The notes below the pieces were generated by a model. The model searched no databases, was not told the DNA's origin, and was given only the letters and a program-made list of their open reading frames with translations. Below, piece by piece: positions 59,148-64,000 of a DNA stretch of 64,000 nucleotides. The stretch's first letter is position 1. Every line of letters begins with the position of its first letter. The DNA is from Methylobacterium brachiatum (GTDB lineage: Bacteria; Pseudomonadota; Alphaproteobacteria; Rhizobiales; Beijerinckiaceae). The stretch is from assembly GCF_020523825.1 (NCBI RefSeq), contig NZ_JAJALK010000001.1, positions 558,001-622,000 of the forward strand, given 5' to 3'. Both the position numbers and the translations under genes were made by a program.

Positions 59148-60920
59148 GTGGCGTTGCGCGCAGACCGTTCGTCCTTTGGCTGGCGCTGGCTCGGCCGTTC
59201 CCTCGCGTTGCGCCGGGGCCAGGTGGCCCGGCTGCTCCTCGCCATCGCGGCGGGTTACGGCGTCGGGTTGGTCTTCCCGGTCGCCACGCAGCGGATCGTC
59301 GACGCGATCGTGGCCGGGCGGGCCGACCTGCCCCTGCTCGGACTGGCCGTGCTCGCCCTCCTGTCGATCGGCGCGGAGGTCGCGCTCACCGCGTTCCGGG
59401 GGCGCCTGATCATCGAGCTGGCGGTCCATCTCGACCGCCGGATGTCGCGCCGGGTCTTCGCCCATCTCCTGCGCGTGCGGATCGACGGGGCGAACTTCAA
59501 ATCCGGCGAAGTGCTGAACCATTTCCAGCAGGTCACGAAGATCCGGGACTTCGTCCTGCATCAGATCCCGAACTCGGTGATCGATGCCGGCGGAGCGCTC
59601 GTCGCGTTCGGCCTCGTGTTCTACTACGACCTCGCCGTCGGCCTGGCGCTGGCCGCGGCGGCGCCGGTGATCGTCGTGATCGCCAGCAACCAGATCAGCG
59701 GCATCTGGAAATCCGCGAAAGCCTACTACCAGGCGGTCAGCGTCCGCGACGGCACGCTGGCGGAGACCGTGAACGGCCTGCCCACCGTGAAGGCGCTCGC
59801 CCTGGAAGGGCCGCGCATGCGCCGCTGGAACGCGGTCATCGCCAGCGTCCTCGGCGAGCTCAGCGCCGTGATGGACCTCCAGCGCCGCTACGGGCTGCGG
59901 TCCCAGGCGGTGTCCCGGGCCGTGACGCTGCTGGTGATCGGCGTCGGCTGCTGGCGCATCTATGGCGGCCATCTGACCGTCGGCGAGTTCCTGGCGATCC
60001 AGGTCGTCTCGGCCCGGATCACCGGCCCGCTCCTGAGCAGCGCGGACATCCTGCGCATGGCCCAGGAGGTGAACGTCGCGATCCGGGAGATCGGCAGCTT
60101 CCTCGACCTGCCCCGCGAGCGGGCGAGCCGCCATCCGCCCCTGCGCCGCCTCGGCCGAGGCGGCATCCGGCTCGATGGCGTGTCGCTGACCTATCCGGGT
60201 ACGGCACGGCCGGCCCTGCAGGATCTCAGCACGGTGCTGCCGGAGCGGGGCATCGTCGCCATCGTCGGGCGCAACGGCTCGGGCAAGTCGACCCTGCTGC
60301 GCATCCTGCTCGGCCTGCAGCGCGACTATAGCGGCCGCGTGGAGATCGGCGGCGCGGACCTGCGCGATTACGATCCCCGCTGGCTGCGCGGCCGGATCGG
60401 CACCGTGGATCAGGATACGATGCTGTTCTCCGGGAGCCTGCGGGAGAATCTCGCCGGGCAGCGTCCCGACGCGGCGTCGATCGAGGCGGCGCTGCGCTTC
60501 GCCGGATTGGGGGCGCTGGTCGAGACCCTGCCCCAAGGCCTCGACACCGCGCTCGGGGAGGGCGGCCGGACCCTGTCCGGCGGTCAGCGCCAGCGCCTGT
60601 CCATCGCCCGGGCGGTGGTCCGCAACCCGCCGGTCGCGCTCCTCGACGAGCCGACCGCCTTCCTAGATCCGGAGGCCGCGCTGGCGCTGGAGCGGAACCT
60701 CACAGCCTGGGGCCGCGACCGGCTGCTGATCCTGGTCACGCACCACCTCGCCGCCGCACGCCAAGCCGACCGGATCCTGATCCTCGACGGCGGCCGGCTG
60801 CTCGGCGACGGCCGCCACGACGATCTGCTGCGCGAGGTGCCGCTCTACGCGGCGCTCTGGGAGGATTACACCCGCTCGATGGCCCAGCCCGCCGGGCGGG
60901 AAGCCGAAGCAGTGAGCTGA
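59148..60920 (+). CDS. ABC exporter, fused permease-ATPase
   Basis: A 590-residue half-transporter: a type I exporter membrane domain (about 20-320) and an ATPase domain. Walker A (GRNGSGKST) lies at about 374-382, the signature LSGGQRQRL at about 477, Walker B VALLDEPTAF and the H-loop in LVTHH. The domain resembles the ABC part of type I secretion systems, but it lacks a C39 peptidase and no membrane-fusion partner lies beside it. The start may be the GTG at 59148, directly after GGAGG, or the TTG at 59154, with better spacing. It ends 2 bp before the convergent Anbu gene. Confidence 0.88.
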   Translation: MALRADRSSFGWRWLGRSLALRRGQVARLLLAIAAGYGVGLVFPVATQRIVDAIVAGRADLPLLGLAVLALLSIGAEVALTAFRGRLIIELAVHLDRRMSRRVFAHLLRVRIDGANFKSGEVLNHFQQVTKIRDFVLHQIPNSVIDAGGALVAFGLVFYYDLAVGLALAAAAPVIVVIASNQISGIWKSAKAYYQAVSVRDGTLAETVNGLPTVKALALEGPRMRRWNAVIASVLGELSAVMDLQRRYGLRSQAVSRAVTLLVIGVGCWRIYGGHLTVGEFLAIQVVSARITGPLLSSADILRMAQEVNVAIREIGSFLDLPRERASRHPPLRRLGRGGIRLDGVSLTYPGTARPALQDLSTVLPERGIVAIVGRNGSGKSTLLRILLGLQRDYSGRVEIGGADLRDYDPRWLRGRIGTVDQDTMLFSGSLRENLAGQRPDAASIEAALRFAGLGALVETLPQGLDTALGEGGRTLSGGQRQRLSIARAVVRNPPVALLDEPTAFLDPEAALALERNLTAWGRDRLLILVTHHLAAARQADRILILDGGRLLGDGRHDDLLREVPLYAALWEDYTRSMAQPAGREAEAVS

Positions 60921-60922
60921 CC

Positions 60923-61672
60923 TTACGGCGCAGCGGGGCCGTAGGGCGGACGCGGGATCGCCCGGTGCGCGGCCCGGAGCGCCGCCGACCAGCGCTCCCG
61001 CAGGTCGTGGAAATAACCCTCGCCGGCCTCGATCCGGTGGTTCACCTCGAGGACCAGGGCGTTCCGCCGGGCCACGGCGATGTCGATCGGCAGGCCGACG
61101 CCGAGATTCGACCGCATGGTCGAATCCATCGAGACGAGGCTCACCTTCAGGGCGTCGTAGAGGTCGCTCTCGAACTTCACCGCCCGGTCGAGGATCGGCT
61201 TGCCGTATTTGTGCTCGCCGATCTGGAGGAACGGCGCATCGGTGCTGCACTCGATGAAGTTGCCGGCCGAGTAGATCAGGAACAGCCGCATCCCCTCGCC
61301 GGCGATCTGGCCGCCGAACAGGAGCGAGATCGAGAACCGGATGCTGGCCGCCTCGAACCCGTCCTTCTCGATCGCCCGGACCCGCCGGATGGCGCGGCCG
61401 ATGAGCTGCGCCGCCTGGAACATGGTCGGCGCCTCGATCAGCTTCTGGGCCGGCTCGCCGTCCTCGCCGGGCACGCCTTCCTGCAGCAGGCTCAGGACCG
61501 ATTGGGTGATCGACAGGTTGCCGGCCGAGGCCAGCATCATGACCCGCTCGCCCGGCACGTTGAAATGATGGAGCTTGCGGTAGGTCGAGATGTCGTCGAG
61601 CCCCGCATTGGTGCGGGTGTCGGCGACCATCACGAGCCCTTCCTCGACGAGGACACCGACGCAGTAGGTCAT
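60923..61672 (-). CDS. anbu: Anbu proteasome-like Ntn hydrolase
   Basis: A 249-residue member of the Anbu (ancestral beta subunit) branch of the proteasome superfamily. After the initiator Met comes the expected catalytic Thr (TYCVGVLV). The partner Asp in VMVADTRTN and the Lys in STYRKL lie at the usual spacings. Anbu proteins form rings or helices; their substrate is not known to me. The preferred ATG at 61672 puts Thr in place for self-processing; the frame opens earlier at 61708. It is the last gene of a minus-strand set that includes a transglutaminase, alpha-E and ATP-grasp protein, the known Anbu neighbourhood. Confidence 0.93.
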   Translation of the reverse strand: MTYCVGVLVEEGLVMVADTRTNAGLDDISTYRKLHHFNVPGERVMMLASAGNLSITQSVLSLLQEGVPGEDGEPAQKLIEAPTMFQAAQLIGRAIRRVRAIEKDGFEAASIRFSISLLFGGQIAGEGMRLFLIYSAGNFIECSTDAPFLQIGEHKYGKPILDRAVKFESDLYDALKVSLVSMDSTMRSNLGVGLPIDIAVARRNALVLEVNHRIEAGEGYFHDLRERWSAALRAAHRAIPRPPYGPAAP

Positions 61673-61746
61673 GGATCTCGGGCTCTCGCGGGGGCTTCCG
61701 GCTGGCATGCGACCGGCGGCCCGACTTCAGGGAATCAGGCAGGGAA

Positions 61747-62574
61747 TCAGGATTGCGTGGCGTCCCTGCCTTGCTCGACGCGGAGCTTGACGTCCAGGGT
61801 CTCGGTCCCGCCGCCGGTGCGGCTGCCGCGGATCGGGGCGGCGCCAAGATAGTCCAGCCCGGTGGCGACGCGGATGTAGCCGTCGGACGGGGCGTTCTCG
61901 TAGCAGGCGTCGAACGCGACCCAGCCGAGATTCGGTACCAGGGCCTCGGCCCAGCCGTGCGGCGCCTCGACATCGGCCTCGCCGTCGTCGCGGGCGCGAT
62001 AGCCCGCCACGTAGCGCGCCGGGATGCCGAGATGCCGGGCGGCGGCGATGAACACGTGGGTCAGATCCTGGCAGATGCCCTTGCCGGCGGCGAAGGCCTT
62101 CCCGGACGGCACGCCGTTGACGGCCGGTCCGGGCTCGTAGGCCACCGCCTCGGGAACCGCGGCGCGCAGGCGGTGCAGCACGGCGAGCGGCGTGCCGTCA
62201 CCGTCGGTGGCGACCCGCTCGGCGAAGATCTGCAGTTCCGGGGTCGTCGTGCAGAGATCCGTATCGCGCAGGTAGAACTCGTCCGGCAGACGCTCGACCG
62301 TGCCGCGGATCACCCCGTGGGTGTCCTCGGTATCGACCGCGCCGGTGACCCGGATGGTCAGCGCGTCCGCCGGCGCGTCCGGCGTGAACCAGTGGACGAT
62401 GTTGCCGAACCCGTCCTCCCGGGCGGTGAGCCGCCCATCGATGGAGGTGTCGATCCGCCAGGCGCGGACATATTGACCGTCATGGTCCCGGGGCGTCAGG
62501 CGCATGACCTGCACCAGGCCGCGGGCCGGCTGCTCGTAGGTGTAGATGGTCTCGTGGACCACGCGGATGCGCAT
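61747..62574 (-). CDS. Transglutaminase-like cysteine protease of the Anbu cluster
   Basis: A 275-residue transglutaminase-fold protein. The Cys168-His206-Asp222 triad is visible in GKGICQDLTH, APHGWAEA and AFDACYE, and the N-terminal beta domain of this subfamily (RIRVVHETIYTYEQP) precedes it. Members may act as peptidases or peptide ligases. It lies 74 bp upstream of the Anbu gene on the same strand, downstream of alpha-E. The activity in this system is unknown. Confidence 0.93.
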   Translation of the reverse strand: MRIRVVHETIYTYEQPARGLVQVMRLTPRDHDGQYVRAWRIDTSIDGRLTAREDGFGNIVHWFTPDAPADALTIRVTGAVDTEDTHGVIRGTVERLPDEFYLRDTDLCTTTPELQIFAERVATDGDGTPLAVLHRLRAAVPEAVAYEPGPAVNGVPSGKAFAAGKGICQDLTHVFIAAARHLGIPARYVAGYRARDDGEADVEAPHGWAEALVPNLGWVAFDACYENAPSDGYIRVATGLDYLGAAPIRGSRTGGGTETLDVKLRVEQGRDATQS

Positions 62575-62699
62575 GCGCCGGGCCTGTCCGTCTCGTCCGA
62601 TTGCATCATCCCGAACGGGTCTCGCCGGCCATCAGGCGACGATGATGCGGCGTCACGTTCTCGGCGCACCGTCCCGGATCCGAGCTCCGGGACGATCCG

Positions 62700-63647
62700 C
62701 TAGCCGACCAGATACTGCTTGGCGATGGCTTCGCCCACCCTGTTGTTCTCCGCGATGAACGCCTCGACGAACTCGTGGAGGCCCGAATTGAACACGCGGT
62801 CGATGTCCTCGCTCTCGAGCTTGGCCAGCATGTTCCCGGCCAGGCGCTGGCTCGGGCCGCGCCGTCCGTAGGCGTCGGCGATCAGGTCGAGATACTCCAC
62901 GATCACGCCGTAGCAATTGGCAAACGAGCGCGGCATCTGCTTGTTCAGCATCAGCAGGTCGGCCACCAGCAGCGGCTTGACGCTCTCGCGATAGACCCAG
63001 TGATAGGCGTTGAAGGCCGAGACCTCGCGCAGGATCGTGGTCCACTGGAAGTAGTCGAGGCTGCCGCCCACCGTCTCGTTCTGCGGCAGCAGGATCTGGT
63101 ATTTCACGTCGAGGATGCGCGCGGTGTTGTCGGCCCGCTCGATCGCCGTACCGAGGCGGGTGAACCAGAACGCGTCGTTGCGCAGCATGGTGCGGAAGGC
63201 CGAGCCGTCGAAGGTCAGCGAGACGGTCTTCACCCAATCGAGGAACCGGCCGAACTCGTCGCGGCTGAGCTCCTTGCCGCTGTAGTTGCGCAGCTCCAGC
63301 CAGGCGCCGTTGATGGCGTCCCACATCTCGGTGGTGAGCGCGGTGCGCACCGAGCGGGCATTCTCGCGTGCCGACTCGATGCAGGAGCGGATCGAGGACG
63401 GGTTGTGCGGGCTGAAGGCCAGGAAGTCGCAGACCGTGTCGGCGTTGATCACGCTGTAATGCGGCTTGAACAGATCCGGGTCGCCGGCCGAGGCGAGGGC
63501 GGATTCCCACTCGTTGGTCTCGCCGCCGCCATAGCTCGTGGGCAGCGAGGCCAGCCGGTGCGCCGCGTCGAGGATGCGCGCGACGAAGTCGGCGCGCTCC
63601 ACGTAGCGCGAGAGCCAGAAGAGGTTGTCGGCAGTCCTGGACAGCAT
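62700..63647 (-). CDS. Alpha-E domain protein
   Basis: A 315-residue mostly helical protein of the alpha-E family, recognisable by LSRTADNLFWLSRYVERADF at the start and by VVEYLDL and NSGLHEFVEAFIAEN later. These are small helical bundles with conserved acidic residues, coupled genetically to ATP-grasp and transglutaminase proteins. A peptide-tagging or amidoligase partner role has been proposed for the set; it is not demonstrated. The ATP-grasp gene ends 59 bp before it. Confidence 0.93.
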   Translation of the reverse strand: MLSRTADNLFWLSRYVERADFVARILDAAHRLASLPTSYGGGETNEWESALASAGDPDLFKPHYSVINADTVCDFLAFSPHNPSSIRSCIESARENARSVRTALTTEMWDAINGAWLELRNYSGKELSRDEFGRFLDWVKTVSLTFDGSAFRTMLRNDAFWFTRLGTAIERADNTARILDVKYQILLPQNETVGGSLDYFQWTTILREVSAFNAYHWVYRESVKPLLVADLLMLNKQMPRSFANCYGVIVEYLDLIADAYGRRGPSQRLAGNMLAKLESEDIDRVFNSGLHEFVEAFIAENNRVGEAIAKQYLVG

Positions 63648-63706
63648 GGTGTGCGACTCGGCTCGGCGGCAGGCGGCGCGTCAGAAGGGGTGGAGCGGCG
63701 ACTCCC

Positions 63707-64000
63707 TCAAGCGTCGAGCACCCAGGTATCCTTGGTACCACCGCCCTGGCTGGAATTGACGACCAGCGAGCCTTCCTTCAGCGCGACTCGGGTGAGCCCC
63801 CCGGGCACGATGCGGATCTGATCGGCGCCGCACAGCACGAAGGGCCGCAGGTCGACGTGGCGCGGGGCGACCCCGGAGGCCACGAAGGTCGGGCAGGTGG
63901 AGAGCGACAGGGTCGGCTGGGCGATGAAGCCGTCCGGCGCGTGCTTCAGCTTCTTGGCGAAATCCTCGATCTCGCGCTTGCTTGCATGCGGCCCGACCAG
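63707..64000 (-). CDS. Circularly permuted ATP-grasp protein, C-terminal part (cut by window edge)
   Basis: The last 97 residues of a gene whose start lies beyond base 64000. The residues read as the family's C terminus: [36 protein letters not shown] and the terminal [16 protein letters not shown]. It is the family found upstream of alpha-E proteins: an ATP-dependent carboxylate-amine ligase of circularly permuted ATP-grasp type. The cut end carries no start, so the full length cannot be given. It completes the Anbu-type cluster on the minus strand. Confidence 0.9.
   Translation of the reverse strand: MVGPHASKREIEDFAKKLKHAPDGFIAQPTLSLSTCPTFVASGVAPRHVDLRPFVLCGADQIRIVPGGLTRVALKEGSLVVNSSQGGGTKDTWVLDA

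Overview
This 64 kb window is high-GC, gene-dense chromosomal DNA from an alphaproteobacterium of the order Hyphomicrobiales (Rhizobiales). It is most likely a Methylobacterium or close relative. The reasons are an fdh4A-fdh4B-like formate dehydrogenase pair, the order yqeY-dnaG-rpoD, trxB next to an LsrB/VtlR-type regulator, a CarB of about 1,157 residues, and families of short GC-rich palindromic repeats. The genus is an inference from gene content; no rRNA gene is present to settle it. I see no tRNA or rRNA gene, no CRISPR array, no intact insertion sequence and no prophage.

Layout. 1-5.5 kb: groS-groL under a CIRCE operator, a CorA-type channel, a soluble PAS-PAS chemoreceptor and a small secreted protein. 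5.5-9.7 kb: a DNA-repair pair (PdeM phosphoesterase and Lhr-like helicase) coupled to an alpha/beta hydrolase. 9.9-19.2 kb: small membrane proteins, a MATE exporter, a CitE-like lyase, a cyclic-nucleotide-domain/thioredoxin-reductase-like flavoprotein, two VOC proteins and fdh4A-fdh4B. 19.2-28.4 kb: a repeat-rich stretch with a vapBC module, pyrD, an S24 repressor-like regulator, a histidine kinase, a Tim44-like protein, rsmA and pdxA. 28.4-35 kb: lptD and lptG-lptF of the lipopolysaccharide transport system, with pepA divergent. 35-43.5 kb: an acyl-CoA ligase, MsrP, the LsrB-type regulator, trxB, an ELM1-like protein and greA. 43.6-54.5 kb: carB and carA split by a pseudoazurin and a membrane protein, then yqeY-dnaG-rpoD. 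54.5-59 kb: a nucleotide cyclase, then a TPP riboswitch driving thiO-thiS-thiG-thiE. 59-64 kb: an ABC exporter, then an Anbu-proteasome gene cluster (ATP-grasp, alpha-E, transglutaminase, Anbu) that runs off the right edge.

Functional themes are protein quality control and redox repair (GroESL, TrxB, MsrP, LsrB, the CNB-TrxR-like protein, Anbu), envelope biogenesis (LptDFG), C1 metabolism (Fdh4, pseudoazurin as a possible electron carrier) and core replication/transcription (DnaG, RpoD, GreA). The least understood parts are the Anbu cluster at the right end, the redox-disabled CNB-TrxR-like protein, several genes without a canonical start codon (a DUF3455 protein with an apparent AUC start, an Lhr helicase with an apparent CUG start), and nested or inverted repeat elements between genes.
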